DNA of 55,859 bases from Alphaproteobacteria bacterium (GCA_016125135.1 WGMJ01000006.1:1-55859); one strand, 5' to 3'. Positions 7,420-16,505 are shown, numbered from the stretch's first letter. The notes: generated by a model from the sequence alone, not told the origin. Numbers and translations are program-made.

Positions 7420-8315
7420 TGACAGATAAAAACCCACGCTATGGTCATGTTGCCGTGTTCGGCTTACCAAATGCTGGCAAGTCAACACTTGTAAACACGC
7501 TGGTGGGTGAAAAAGTCAGTATCGTTACACCAAAGGTGCAGACAACGCGAAACCGCATTACAGCCATTCTTACAGAAGGTAGAGCACAAATTGTCCTGAT
7601 CGATACGCCGGGCATTTTTGAGGGGCGCAACCAGTTTGATGCGCAAATGAGTGAAGCCGCGTGGCAATCGGTTGAGGATTGCGACTATGCACTGCTTATT
7701 GTTGACGCCGCGGGGCAAGACCCGCTTGAGCGGCACGAGAAACTCCTAAAACGCCTGCCCCGCAATAAAAGCACCCGCATTGCACTTGTCCTGAATAAAA
7801 TCGACAAGCTGGAAAAAGAGCGGGTCTTATCGCTTATTTCAGCGTTTACAGCACTTTATCCATTTGCCGATGTTTTTCCGCTTTCAGCCCGCAAGGCCGG
7901 TGATGTGCATGATTTGAAAAAAACGATCGCAATGCAAATTCCGGAAGGGCCGTGGGCTTATGATGAAGACCAGATCAGCACGCTCCCGCAGCGTTTTCTG
8001 GCAGCAGAGATAACGCGTGAAAAAATATTTCTGCAAACTTTTGCCGAAATCCCCTACGCAATCGCCGTTGAAACAGAGCTATGGGAAGAACGTGATGATA
8101 ACTCGCTTTTCCTACAGCAAGTCATTTATGTGGATAAAGAAAAATTAAAGTCAATTTTGCTCGGCGCACGTGGGCAGAAAATAAAAACGATTGGCCAATC
8201 ATCACGCATCGAGATGGCAAAAATATATGGCCGTCCCGTTCACCTCAAATTATTTGTGAAGGTGAACCCAAAGTGGCGTGATGACCCACAGTTTTTTCCC
8301 AACCGTTACGCATGA
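7419..8315 (+). CDS. era: GTPase Era, ribosome assembly
   Basis: A 298-residue GTPase that binds the 3' end of 16S rRNA and helps mature the 30S subunit. G1 is GLPNAGKST (15-23), G3 is DTPG (62-65) and G4 is NKID (126-129). The C-terminal KH domain is seen around 230-298, with the loop GARGQKIKTIG. Length is as usual. It shares bases with the rnc stop. Neighbouring rnc acts on the same rRNA precursor, and the pairing is conserved across bacteria. No terminator is visible before gcrA. Confidence 0.97.
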   Translation: MTDKNPRYGHVAVFGLPNAGKSTLVNTLVGEKVSIVTPKVQTTRNRITAILTEGRAQIVLIDTPGIFEGRNQFDAQMSEAAWQSVEDCDYALLIVDAAGQDPLERHEKLLKRLPRNKSTRIALVLNKIDKLEKERVLSLISAFTALYPFADVFPLSARKAGDVHDLKKTIAMQIPEGPWAYDEDQISTLPQRFLAAEITREKIFLQTFAEIPYAIAVETELWEERDDNSLFLQQVIYVDKEKLKSILLGARGQKIKTIGQSSRIEMAKIYGRPVHLKLFVKVNPKWRDDPQFFPNRYA

Positions 8316-8329
8316 TTTTTTCAAGCAAA

Positions 8330-8398
8330 GAATCAACAGTTTTATTTTGTGTGGATAAAAGCGCCCCCTGATTCGCGGGACTCTTTCGCCCCCGATTC
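8330..8398 (+). promoter_or_regulatory. gcrA control region: four GANTC sites and one DnaA box
   Basis: GANTC sites, the CcrM methylation target, lie at 8330-8334, 8370-8374, 8379-8383 and 8394-8398. A perfect DnaA box (TGTGGATAA, the complement of TTATCCACA) lies at 8350-8358. The cluster ends 46 bp before the gcrA ATG. In Caulobacter, DnaA activates gcrA and GcrA acts at methylated GANTC promoters, so this suggests the same cell-cycle wiring. I could not place the -35 and -10 boxes with confidence. Confidence 0.65.
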
Positions 8399-8444
8399 GC
8401 ACGTGTTACAGATGGGTCATTCAAGACATTTTGTGGGAGATAAC

Positions 8445-8963
8445 ATGAGTTGGACCGATGAACGTATTGCCCTTTTGAAAAAGCTTTGGGGCGAAGGCAA
8501 AACGGCCGCAGAAATTGCCAAAACACTGGGCGATGTTACCCGCAACGCTGTTATTGGTAAGGCACACCGCCTGAAACTGGCGAGCCGTATTTCACCGATA
8601 CAGCAGAATAAAAAGCCACGGGCTGAAAAAGTTGCAAAACTTGGCGCTAAAAAGCCCCGTGAACCGCGTCCGGTTTCTGCTCCGCGCATTAATATTGATG
8701 ATATCAAAATCCTGAACGGCACCGGCGTAACATTGCTTGAGCTAACAGAAAGCATGTGCCGTTGGCCCGTAGGTGACCCGAAGAGCAAAGATTTCCGTTA
8801 TTGCGGCTGTTCTTCTGTACCGGGCTTGCCATACTGCCCTGACCATGCACGCGCTGCATTCCAGCCGCAAGGCAAAGGCCGCTCGGTCTTTGTTAAAGAA
8901 GACAGTGGTGAAGTTGCAGATATTCTAAAAGACGATGTTCTTATGAAAGTAGCGAATTCCTGA
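8445..8963 (+). CDS. gcrA: Cell-cycle regulator GcrA
   Basis: A 172-residue protein, close to the length of Caulobacter GcrA. The N-terminal helix-turn-helix (1-48) reads MSWTDERIALLKKLWGEG and then NAVIGKAHRLKL, which is diagnostic of the family. A basic linker follows, then a C-terminal domain with conserved cysteines and CRWPVGDP, the part that contacts sigma-70 region 2 in Caulobacter. GcrA raises transcription at promoters carrying methylated GANTC sites. The ATG at 8445 has GGGAGA 5 nt upstream; the frame is open back to 8349, but that part does not match the family. Four GANTC sites lie in its own upstream region, suggesting self-regulation. Confidence 0.96.
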   Translation: MSWTDERIALLKKLWGEGKTAAEIAKTLGDVTRNAVIGKAHRLKLASRISPIQQNKKPRAEKVAKLGAKKPREPRPVSAPRINIDDIKILNGTGVTLLELTESMCRWPVGDPKSKDFRYCGCSSVPGLPYCPDHARAAFQPQGKGRSVFVKEDSGEVADILKDDVLMKVANS

Positions 8964-8969
8964 TATTGA

Positions 8970-9491
8970 TCAGGCAGGCGCGCCCCCTTCAACAATAGAA
9001 ACCGATACAGCTTCGCGGCCTTTGGGCGCGAGACGGTAAGCGACTTCAACAAACTGGCCAGGAATAAGGGCCGCAAGCCCTGATTTTTCTACGCAGCTTT
9101 TATGAACAAAGATATCTTTCTCGCCGTCTTGCGGGAAAATAAAGCCAAATCCTTTTTCGGAGCAATAGCCCTTCACAGAACCCTTTGTCCGGAAAAGCTC
9201 TGCAGCTTCTTCTTCTGTTACTTCGGCGGGAACTGTTTCCTTGGAAACTTCATATATCTCTTTTACGGTTGCACCCTTGTCGCCGTAATCAATGCGACAA
9301 ATAACAAGTGTACCTTCGGAAAGAAAAAAATGGCCGTTCTTCTGCAATGTTGTTATATGCAGAAAGGCATCTTCTTTATTATTACCTTCAATTGGAACGA
9401 CGAAACCAAACCCTTTCTGGGCGTTAAACCATTTTACACGCGCTTTAACGGGGTTCTCTTTGGCTACGTCATCAACAGCAGCCGTGCACAT
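8970..9491 (-). CDS. Two-domain cold-shock protein
   Basis: A 173-residue protein made of two cold-shock domains joined by an acidic linker (about 83-100). Domain 1 (about 15-80) has RNP1 KGFGFV (26-31) and RNP2 DAFLHI (41-46). Domain 2 (about 103-168) has KGFGFIF (113-119) and DIFVH (126-130). Such double proteins are common in Alphaproteobacteria (CspC/CspD of Caulobacter) and bind single-stranded RNA or DNA, often in stationary phase or cold. GGAGATTTT directly precedes the ATG at 9491. It converges on gcrA with only six bases between the two stops. Confidence 0.94.
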   Translation of the reverse strand: MCTAAVDDVAKENPVKARVKWFNAQKGFGFVVPIEGNNKEDAFLHITTLQKNGHFFLSEGTLVICRIDYGDKGATVKEIYEVSKETVPAEVTEEEAAELFRTKGSVKGYCSEKGFGFIFPQDGEKDIFVHKSCVEKSGLAALIPGQFVEVAYRLAPKGREAVSVSIVEGGAPA

Positions 9492-9700
9492 AAAATCTCC
9501 AGCTATCTCCCAAAAATAATTTAATTACAAAATATAGTGCTACGCAGAAAAATATTGCTCGATTTTTAGCCCAGCCTTATCTTTTTCGCAAGCTTTATTT
9601 CTTAATCGCAACCGTTCCTATTTTTCATATTTTGCGGCGCACAAACTGCTGGTTTTGATAAATCATGAAATTTTGATACGCTGGAAATCTAGATTACTTC

Positions 9701-11380
9701 ATGATTTCAAACTCTTCCTCTAGCTCCCGCCCTTGGCTCAATCTCTACCCGCCCGAATTTAAATGGAGCGCGGCAGAGTGGCGCAGGCCTGTTTACTCGC
9801 TGCTGGACGAGATTGTAAAGAAATATGGCTCTTCATCTGCCATGGACTTTATGGGTAATACGACAAGCTGGCGCGAAATCCACAAACTAAGCTGTCAGTT
9901 GGCGCGCGGGTTGCAGGATCTAGGCATGGGGCGCGGAACACGCATTGGCATCTGCTTGCCAAACACGCCTTATTTTCTGGCGGCCTATTACGGCATTTTG
10001 CGCACCGGTGCCACGGCTGTACATATCAACCCGCTTTACCCCGAACGCGAGCTTGCACATATTATTGAGGATAGCGGTATCGATGTGCTGATTACACTCG
10101 ACCTGAAATTCATCCATGACAAAATGCTGGTAATGCTGCAACAAACGCGGCTGAACCAGATTATCGTCTGCCCGATGGCGGATGCATTGCCGCTCAAAAA
10201 GAAGATCCTCTTCAGTCTTTTTAAAAGCAGCGAGCTGGCGCGTATTCCCAATGATGACAAGCACCTGCCGTGGGAGCGTATGATTGATAATAACGGACAC
10301 TATGAATATGTTGATGTTGCACCTGATGATATTGCCTTGCTGCAATATACAGGCGGCACAACAGGCGCGCCCAAAGGCGCTATGCTGACCCACGCCAATA
10401 TTGTAGCCAACACAGAACAAGCTGCACTCTGGTTTTATAATGTCCACCCCGGGCAGGATAAAATGCTGGGCGTCATTCCATTTTTCCATGTGTTTGCCAT
10501 GACGGCTGTTATGAATCTGGCGGTACGGTTTGGCCTTGAAATTATTGCCCTGCCACGTTTCGACCTCGAGCAAACGCTAGACACAATAACAAAAGAGAAA
10601 CCGACCGTTTTTCCGGCCGTGCCCGCCATTTTCAATGCTATCAACCATGCCGATTTAAAAGGCCATGACCTCTCTTCCCTGCGTTACTGTGTTTCTGGGG
10701 GTGCATCGCTTCCGGTTGAAACAAAAAAATCATTCGAAGGTAAAACGGGTTGTATTCTCGTTGAAGGCTACGGACTGACCGAAGCCTCGCCGGTTGTGTG
10801 CGTAAACCCGCTTTGGGCTGAAAACAAGCCCGGTTCTATTGGTTTGCCACTACCAGAAACTGATGTTTCACTGCGTGACCCCGAAACACTGAAAGAAATG
10901 GCTAAAGGTGAACGTGGCGAATTGTGGGTCAAAGGACCGCAAATCATGAAAGGCTATTGGCGTAAGCCGGAAGATACCGAAAAAACATTCCATGATGGCT
11001 GGCTGCGCACAGGCGACATCGCGATAATTGATGAACAGGGCTATGTTTTCATTGTCGACCGGTTGAAAGATATGATCATTACAAACGGTTATAATGTTTA
11101 CCCACGCAACGTCGAGGAAGTCATCTACCTACACCCTGCCGTAGAAGAATGCGTTGTTGCCGGCATCCCAGATGAATCACGCGGCGAGATTGTGAAGGCG
11201 TGGATCAAACTAAAAGACGGCGCCAGCCTGACACAAGACAAGCTGAAAGAGTTTATGAAAGACAAGCTTTCGCCCATGGAAATTCCGAAACTGATCGAGA
11301 TCCGCAACCAGCCCTTGCCTAAAACCATGATCGGCAAGCTTTCGAAAAAAGATTTATTGGCCGAAGAAAAACAAAAGTAA
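9701..11380 (+). CDS. Long-chain acyl-CoA ligase (AMP-forming)
   Basis: A 559-residue member of the ANL superfamily that activates fatty acids to acyl-CoA through an acyl-adenylate. The P-loop motif YTGGTTGAPKGA lies at 216-227, GYGLTEASPV supplies the adenine-binding aromatic region, and DGWLRTGDIA and VDRLKDMIITNGYNVYP are the hinge motifs. The C-terminal catalytic lysine is in KTMIGKLSK. Length and motif order fit FadD. It stands alone, with no beta-oxidation genes nearby. There is no clear ribosome binding site before the ATG. Two copies of TTTTGATA (9653-9660, 9671-9678) lie upstream and could bind a regulator. Exact chain-length preference cannot be read from the sequence. Confidence 0.92.
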   Translation: MISNSSSSSRPWLNLYPPEFKWSAAEWRRPVYSLLDEIVKKYGSSSAMDFMGNTTSWREIHKLSCQLARGLQDLGMGRGTRIGICLPNTPYFLAAYYGILRTGATAVHINPLYPERELAHIIEDSGIDVLITLDLKFIHDKMLVMLQQTRLNQIIVCPMADALPLKKKILFSLFKSSELARIPNDDKHLPWERMIDNNGHYEYVDVAPDDIALLQYTGGTTGAPKGAMLTHANIVANTEQAALWFYNVHPGQDKMLGVIPFFHVFAMTAVMNLAVRFGLEIIALPRFDLEQTLDTITKEKPTVFPAVPAIFNAINHADLKGHDLSSLRYCVSGGASLPVETKKSFEGKTGCILVEGYGLTEASPVVCVNPLWAENKPGSIGLPLPETDVSLRDPETLKEMAKGERGELWVKGPQIMKGYWRKPEDTEKTFHDGWLRTGDIAIIDEQGYVFIVDRLKDMIITNGYNVYPRNVEEVIYLHPAVEECVVAGIPDESRGEIVKAWIKLKDGASLTQDKLKEFMKDKLSPMEIPKLIEIRNQPLPKTMIGKLSKKDLLAEEKQK

Positions 11381-11383
11381 TTC

Positions 11384-12199
11384 TTACCAGTCCTTCTTGG
11401 GCAATATAATCGAATTCGGATGGTCTTCCATAAATTGCGCGGTCAGCGCTTCTGTTTTACCGGTGTCTTTCATATACTCAATCGCTGTATCAAGCATCTC
11501 TTTTAAAGCACTATCGGTAATATTTACCGCAAGGCTATTGGCAAAAACGGCCAGCGGCTCCTTGAAGAGAATTCTTTCCAACTGGTCTTTATTGTTCTTG
11601 TTAAAATCTTCTACGCCCACATTCTCGTAAAACATCACATCGGCTTTGCCCGTAGTCACATTCAACATTTTATCAGCTTCCGAGGCTGTCATTGGCAAGG
11701 TCACCAAAATTGCTTTGGGTAAAACCCTTTTTGCAAAATCATAGGTATAATCCCCATCCTGCGCGACAACACGCACGGCAGGGTCATTCAGCTCTTCAAT
11801 TTTCCCGGTAAAGCGCTTATCCCCCTTACGCATATAGGCGTGCATACCCATGTAAAAAAGCGGCTTTGTGAATGCAACCTGTTTACCGCGGATCGGGTCG
11901 CGCCACATTGTTGAGCAAGCAACATCGATTTTCCCTGAACGCAAAGCCTCGGGCAGGTTTGCCCAGCCTGTTTCTTCCGGCCATTCTGTTTTCAAGGTGA
12001 GGGTGCGCGCCAGCTCTTCCACCAGACCAACAATTACGCCTTCCATCTTTCCTGTTTCAAGATTCTTATAAACCCATGGCTTCCATTCGCCGTAGCCGCA
12101 ATTAATGCTTTGCGTTTTCATGACCCGATCATAAGCGCTTCCTGCAAACGCAGGGGTGACGACAATGCAGAGTAAAAATGTGAAAAGAAAAGCGCGCAT
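11384..12199 (-). CDS. Periplasmic solute-binding protein (SBP_bac_3 type)
   Basis: A 271-residue protein with a clear signal peptide (about 1-19, ending AFA) and the fold of amino-acid-type ABC transporter binding proteins: KPWVYKNLETGKMEGVIVGLVEELAR, the LRSGKIDVACSTM segment and the later lobe with KADVMFYE. No permease or ATPase gene is adjacent, so it may feed a distant transporter or act as a sensor. I use the ATG at 12199, preceded by AAAGGA; the frame is open further upstream into the neighbouring gene. It follows the SLBB gene by 22 nt on the same strand, which suggests cotranscription. The ligand is unknown. Confidence 0.88.
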   Translation of the reverse strand: MRAFLFTFLLCIVVTPAFAGSAYDRVMKTQSINCGYGEWKPWVYKNLETGKMEGVIVGLVEELARTLTLKTEWPEETGWANLPEALRSGKIDVACSTMWRDPIRGKQVAFTKPLFYMGMHAYMRKGDKRFTGKIEELNDPAVRVVAQDGDYTYDFAKRVLPKAILVTLPMTASEADKMLNVTTGKADVMFYENVGVEDFNKNNKDQLERILFKEPLAVFANSLAVNITDSALKEMLDTAIEYMKDTGKTEALTAQFMEDHPNSIILPKKDW

Positions 12200-12221
12200 G
12201 CAAAATCCTTTATTGAGGTTT

Positions 12222-14834
12222 TTAGTAGCCATCACTGCTACGATTACGCATATCCTCGATAAAGAAGCCCGTAATCGCCAGATTACTGAGTATTTGCGAG
12301 ATTTCACGCGCCGAGTCAATAAAGTTAAATGGTTTGGGGTCACGCGGGATGAAAATAATCGACCCTGGCGGCACATCGCGCCCATCACTACCAAAACCGA
12401 AGCTGATATCGAACCAGCGATCAAGGTCAAACGGCTTGGCGCTGCCATCAGGCATCACAACGAAGGCGCGGTCATCATCGGCATAGTAGGTCATACCGCC
12501 TGCTTCGTTCACGTACTCCTTAACGGTCTTGTCGCTCTTATACATAGCAGCAACAGGTGACAAAACTTCACCAGCGATACGCACAGTCGAAGGACGTTGT
12601 GGAATAAAGATACGGTCACCCGCTTCCAGCAGCAAATCTGTTTCGGGATCCCATTTCAAACGTTCGGGGTTTGCTTCAACTGTAATGCGCCCCAACGGTT
12701 CGGCTTCTTTTAACTGCGCGATAAGGCCACGGGTTGACTCAATCTCTTCATCGGAAGGTTTTTTATCGTCATCCTTTGACGCCATCAGCGAGGAGAGGCG
12801 TAATTCCAGCTCACGTGCCGAGCTTTGGTAGCGCAACGCTTCGCGCTTTCTTTCAGACTCGCGGCTAAAAACTGTGCCAAACGGATACGCATTTTCTTTC
12901 AAACCTCCTGCGCGCTCTAAAAGGGACGAGAGCCTGTCACCCTCTTGCAAATCATAGCGGCCCGGGCTTTTCACTGCACCACCGATAATCACAAAATCCT
13001 CGCCCTTTTTACGCCGCTCTTCAAACACACGCGCCGTGTCACCGGCATTCAGATTTACATTGAGCGCTGTTTGTAATTTGTGCGTATGGCGCACGGTTTT
13101 TTTGATGTTTGCAGGCTCTTTTAAAAGCGCTTTTACCGCATCGCCGCCTTCTGCGAAGAAGTTAACCGGCGTAAAGTCGGATTCAGTTGTAAGCCTTGTA
13201 ATCTCTATATGGTCTTTATCTGCTTGCCGCGTGAGACCGCCCGCCACTTTGACAATATCGGCAAACGGTGTATTGGGCGCAACAGGGTAAAGGGCCGGGG
13301 TGCGGACACCACCCTGCAGAGAGACAACATTCTCCCGCAGGAATTCAGCAATTGCAGCTGGCACTCTGTCATGCACACCCATATCTTCTTCGCTGTACCT
13401 TTCTTTCTCTTGCAACATTGCAATCTGGTCATTCGAGAAGAAATGGATTTTGTCATTCTCTTCTAAAAACACATCATCCTGCCCACCGGTTACAAGCAGA
13501 GGCGAAAAGGCAATCATAGCGTTACTTAAATCATCTTTCCTAAAGCGGCTGATAACCCCGATCAGCGGGTAGGTTTCAACCAGAATATCAGGACGCGTCA
13601 GAAGTGATGAAAGGCGTGTCTCTTTATCGACCAGATGAAACCCTGCATTCCGCACAGGCCCTTCGAATGAAACGGTTTTATATTTTTGTAAATTTTCCTG
13701 CTGGAAGAATAAAATTGTCCCGTCCCGTACAGGGGGCAGGTTTTGTGTGGCGGCACCAATAGTAAGGTTAATGCCGTTCTCACCACCGTTTTTATCGGGC
13801 ATATAGGCAATCACACGTTGCCCTGCCCGTTTGGCGGCAGCGCCTGCATAGCGCATGGCCTCGATAAGCCCCATGCTTGCGTCGGGCATTTCAAAAATGC
13901 CTTTTTGCATGGTGCTGCCAGACAAAGCAAATGTCTTACCCAAGGGCGGGATAATGATTTTATCCCCGTCTTGTAGCTGGATATTCTCGGCCACACCACC
14001 TTGCCCGAGTAGAAACGGGTACATATCAACCAGCCTTGTTTCACCGGCGCGCACAAGCTTTACACTACGCCATGAGCCTGTATCGCGAATACCACCTGCG
14101 GCTTCAACAGCTTCCCAGACGGTGCTATAGGCCGACAATTTTTTCTGCCCCGGCTTTTCAACATGGCCCAGCACAAGCGCACTAACCTGCCGCAAGCCAT
14201 ATACATTCGCATAAAGTTCAAGACCGGCGCGTTTTTGGGCTTCGGCTTCAAGCATGCTCCTGAATTGTTGCAAGCTATTGCCCGCAACGGCCATGGGCGG
14301 CAGATCGGCAATCGTTACGGTGCCATCAGCATTGATAGTTGTAATGATGCGGTCATTCAGCGCGCCACGCCTGACAATTTCAAGCTGGTCACCAGGCTGG
14401 AGGATATAGTTGCCATCAACCCGCCCGACAGGTTTTTCACTTTGCAATCTTGTTTCGTTTGAACTCACAGGCGCACTAGCTACAACCCCGCCATGCAGCA
14501 AAAGCGTTTCACCGGCGCGGGCGCTATAGTCCTTTTCAAGCTGATTGAGCGCGCGGGCGGGTTGTGTAGAAAACTCGCCCGAGACAGATAAAACTGCGGA
14601 TTGCCCTGCTTGGACATTTTGCAGCTTTTCTTTTGTCAGCATAACAGGCGGTAACTGCGAATTTGCAGCGGGCTGATGCAAATAACTCTTTTGCAAAAGT
14701 CCGTATGATTCCTCGGCTTTGAGCACATGCGGGTTCCGGACACCGGGCCAGTAAGCCATATCGTCCTGTGCCTGCCCTATAGCAGGAGTCAGGGACAGCA
14801 AGGCCACCAGAAATAGCGTCAAATATCTGTTCAA
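12222..14834 (-). CDS. Large polysaccharide-export-type protein with several SLBB domains
   Basis: An 870-residue secreted protein, more than twice the length of Wza-type export proteins. The signal peptide ends near residue 22 (AIGQAQ). A polysaccharide-export N-domain starts near 145 (YILQPGDQLEIV). It is followed by about six SLBB-like repeats with phrases such as VLGHVEKPGQ, FALSGSTMQKG, VSFEGPVRNAG, VSLQGGVRTPA, IIGGAVKSPGRY and IAGEVLSPV. The C-terminus is hydrophilic apart from the last turn. Starts appear to use TTG at 14834, since the signal peptide begins there and no in-frame ATG exists; no Shine-Dalgarno site is seen. No capsule, Wzc or glycosyltransferase gene is nearby, so the exported polymer is unknown. 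Confidence 0.85.
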   Translation of the reverse strand: MNRYLTLFLVALLSLTPAIGQAQDDMAYWPGVRNPHVLKAEESYGLLQKSYLHQPAANSQLPPVMLTKEKLQNVQAGQSAVLSVSGEFSTQPARALNQLEKDYSARAGETLLLHGGVVASAPVSSNETRLQSEKPVGRVDGNYILQPGDQLEIVRRGALNDRIITTINADGTVTIADLPPMAVAGNSLQQFRSMLEAEAQKRAGLELYANVYGLRQVSALVLGHVEKPGQKKLSAYSTVWEAVEAAGGIRDTGSWRSVKLVRAGETRLVDMYPFLLGQGGVAENIQLQDGDKIIIPPLGKTFALSGSTMQKGIFEMPDASMGLIEAMRYAGAAAKRAGQRVIAYMPDKNGGENGINLTIGAATQNLPPVRDGTILFFQQENLQKYKTVSFEGPVRNAGFHLVDKETRLSSLLTRPDILVETYPLIGVISRFRKDDLSNAMIAFSPLLVTGGQDDVFLEENDKIHFFSNDQIAMLQEKERYSEEDMGVHDRVPAAIAEFLRENVVSLQGGVRTPALYPVAPNTPFADIVKVAGGLTRQADKDHIEITRLTTESDFTPVNFFAEGGDAVKALLKEPANIKKTVRHTHKLQTALNVNLNAGDTARVFEERRKKGEDFVIIGGAVKSPGRYDLQEGDRLSSLLERAGGLKENAYPFGTVFSRESERKREALRYQSSARELELRLSSLMASKDDDKKPSDEEIESTRGLIAQLKEAEPLGRITVEANPERLKWDPETDLLLEAGDRIFIPQRPSTVRIAGEVLSPVAAMYKSDKTVKEYVNEAGGMTYYADDDRAFVVMPDGSAKPFDLDRWFDISFGFGSDGRDVPPGSIIFIPRDPKPFNFIDSAREISQILSNLAITGFFIEDMRNRSSDGY

Positions 14835-14940
14835 AATATAAAGCCGGAATAAAGATAAGAATCGCCCGAACGGACCTGTTTATTGTGCGTGTATTCGCTG
14901 ATTCTGTACAGATTTTCGTGACAAAAAGCCGTAAAAACAG

Positions 14941-16308
14941 CTAGCGAACAGTAGAAACGCTATCGGAAATCGGCGCTATAGGCACACAGTCGGTGAAATA
15001 GGCGCAAGCGGCGTAGGCTTTGTCACGCTCGAAACCAGTCAGGCGGGCACGGTATATCCATGATTTTTCTGTCAGACGGAGCGGGACAATTTGTGGCGCA
15101 GCGCGGCCCATGCTTGAGGGCAGCTTGCGCATGGCTCCGTTCAGGGCCTGCTCCCCCATTGCCTTACTGGTGAAAGCGCCGATCTGGATAGACCACCCCC
15201 CCTGTAAAAGCGGGGCTGCAGCCTTGCCCTCATCAAGGCGTAAATTCAGGCTTTCAAGCGAGGTAAATTTCGGGTCTTCCTTGGGGGCAGGCGCAGCTTG
15301 CTGTGTGGGAGGTAACGCTGCCACGACAATAGGGGCATCTGCCCTGATTACAGCCTCCGGTTTTGCGCTGGGCGCAGGTGGTGCACCATAGTCGGATTCT
15401 GTGTCACCCTGCTCGAACCCGCCTTCCTCAGGCACTGGCCTTGCTGCAGCATAACGGACATCTGCCAGCTTCTTGAAACCATCATTCAGAATACTCGCCA
15501 TGTGATCATTTCGCGTCTGGGTTGACCGGCCACCAAATACAACGCCGATCAGCCTGCGGCCATTACGTTTAGCCGAAGCCACAAGGTTAAAACCGGAAGG
15601 GATTGTGTATCCTGTTTTAAAGCCGTCCATGCCCACATAGCTGCTCATGAGCCTGTTGTGATTATGATAGTTTCTGCCCTGATAGGTGAAGTTTTTGATC
15701 GAGAAATAATGGTAGTGGTGTGACTTGTATTTCAGGATATAGGCCGCCAAAGTTGCCATGTCACGGGCCGAGGAAACCTGCCCCGCATTATGCAGACCCG
15801 AGGCATTGTAAAACCGGCTATTTGTCATACCGATCTGGCGCGCACGAGCCGTCATCATTTTCGCAAAATTACTCTCGGACCCACCGATTTTTTCACCCAC
15901 GGCGGCAGCGATATCATTCGCTGATTTTGTGACCATAGCCTTGATAGCATCACGCACCCTGATAGACCCCCCCGGCTGGATGCCGATTTTACTCGGCGGC
16001 ATAGAGGCCGCATGGCGCGACATGTAGATACGGTCATCAAGCTTGAGCGCACCGGAATCAAGCGCATCAAAGACCATCAGAAGGGTCATGATTTTGGTAA
16101 GGGATGCAGGGTGCAAAGCTTTGTCGGCATAACGGCTAAAAAGCACATCACCCGTATCGGCATCCATCACAAAAGCGGCGTATTTATTGTTCGGTCCGCT
16201 ACTCCCTTTTTGCTTCATTTTAGCCGCTTGCGCCTGCGAAGCAGCCCCGAGCAAAACCCCTGCCATAAGCAGAATAACCATAAGAATGTGGCGGGTTTTT
16301 TGTCTCAT
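14941..16308 (-). CDS. dacA: D-alanyl-D-alanine carboxypeptidase (DacA type) with SPOR domain
   Basis: A 455-residue periplasmic penicillin-binding protein that trims the pentapeptide of peptidoglycan. The signal peptide covers about 1-28. The three active-site motifs are intact: SLTK (69-72), SAN (129-131) and KTG (231-233). After the transpeptidase fold (to about 270) comes a Pro/Ala-rich linker. A C-terminal SPOR domain (about 370-440, WSIQIGAFTSKAMGEQAL) binds denuded glycan at the division site. The DacA-SPOR arrangement is common in Alphaproteobacteria. There is no clear ribosome binding site. The gene diverges from the phasin gene. Confidence 0.94.
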   Translation of the reverse strand: MRQKTRHILMVILLMAGVLLGAASQAQAAKMKQKGSSGPNNKYAAFVMDADTGDVLFSRYADKALHPASLTKIMTLLMVFDALDSGALKLDDRIYMSRHAASMPPSKIGIQPGGSIRVRDAIKAMVTKSANDIAAAVGEKIGGSESNFAKMMTARARQIGMTNSRFYNASGLHNAGQVSSARDMATLAAYILKYKSHHYHYFSIKNFTYQGRNYHNHNRLMSSYVGMDGFKTGYTIPSGFNLVASAKRNGRRLIGVVFGGRSTQTRNDHMASILNDGFKKLADVRYAAARPVPEEGGFEQGDTESDYGAPPAPSAKPEAVIRADAPIVVAALPPTQQAAPAPKEDPKFTSLESLNLRLDEGKAAAPLLQGGWSIQIGAFTSKAMGEQALNGAMRKLPSSMGRAAPQIVPLRLTEKSWIYRARLTGFERDKAYAACAYFTDCVPIAPISDSVSTVR

Positions 16309-16457
16309 TCAGCTTTTCTAGGGTTTAAAGTTCCGGTTTCAAGAACCAGCTCAAAAAAGGAGGATCCTCTATTTTTATGGTATCGTTTTCCCGAAACCCT
16401 GTCCAGTTTTAACCCTTTGTAAAAGTTCCGTTTTCCTTGCCATTTTTCTCCCACTTT

Positions 16458-16478
16458 TTGTGCAATGCAAAAAAATAT
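16458..16478 (+). promoter_or_regulatory. Upstream operator-like repeat of the phasin promoter
   Basis: First copy of the 21-bp direct repeat TTGTGCAATGCAAAAAAATAT. It ends on the first base of the -35 box. The core TGCAATGCA resembles the recognition motif I recall for PhaR, the polyhydroxyalkanoate-responsive repressor of Alphaproteobacteria (TGC-N3-GCA type). Confidence 0.6.
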
Positions 16479-16505
16479 TGACATTTCGCAAGTATGGGTT
16501 AAATT
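16478..16505 (+). promoter_or_regulatory. Phasin gene promoter
   Basis: A perfect -35 TTGACA (16478-16483), a 16-nt spacer and a weaker -10 TAAATT (16500-16505). The start would be near 16512, inside the second repeat, leaving a leader of about 100 nt. Confidence 0.5.

Noticed and set aside
12156-12560. Plus-strand frame of 134 codons opposite the SLBB and solute-binding genes
   Set aside because: It covers the start of one gene and the end of the other on the opposite strand and has no recognisable protein features.
16360-16372. Palindrome GAGGATCCTC followed by T residues as a terminator
   Set aside because: A perfect palindrome without a loop cannot form a stable hairpin of enough length, and no gene ends there.
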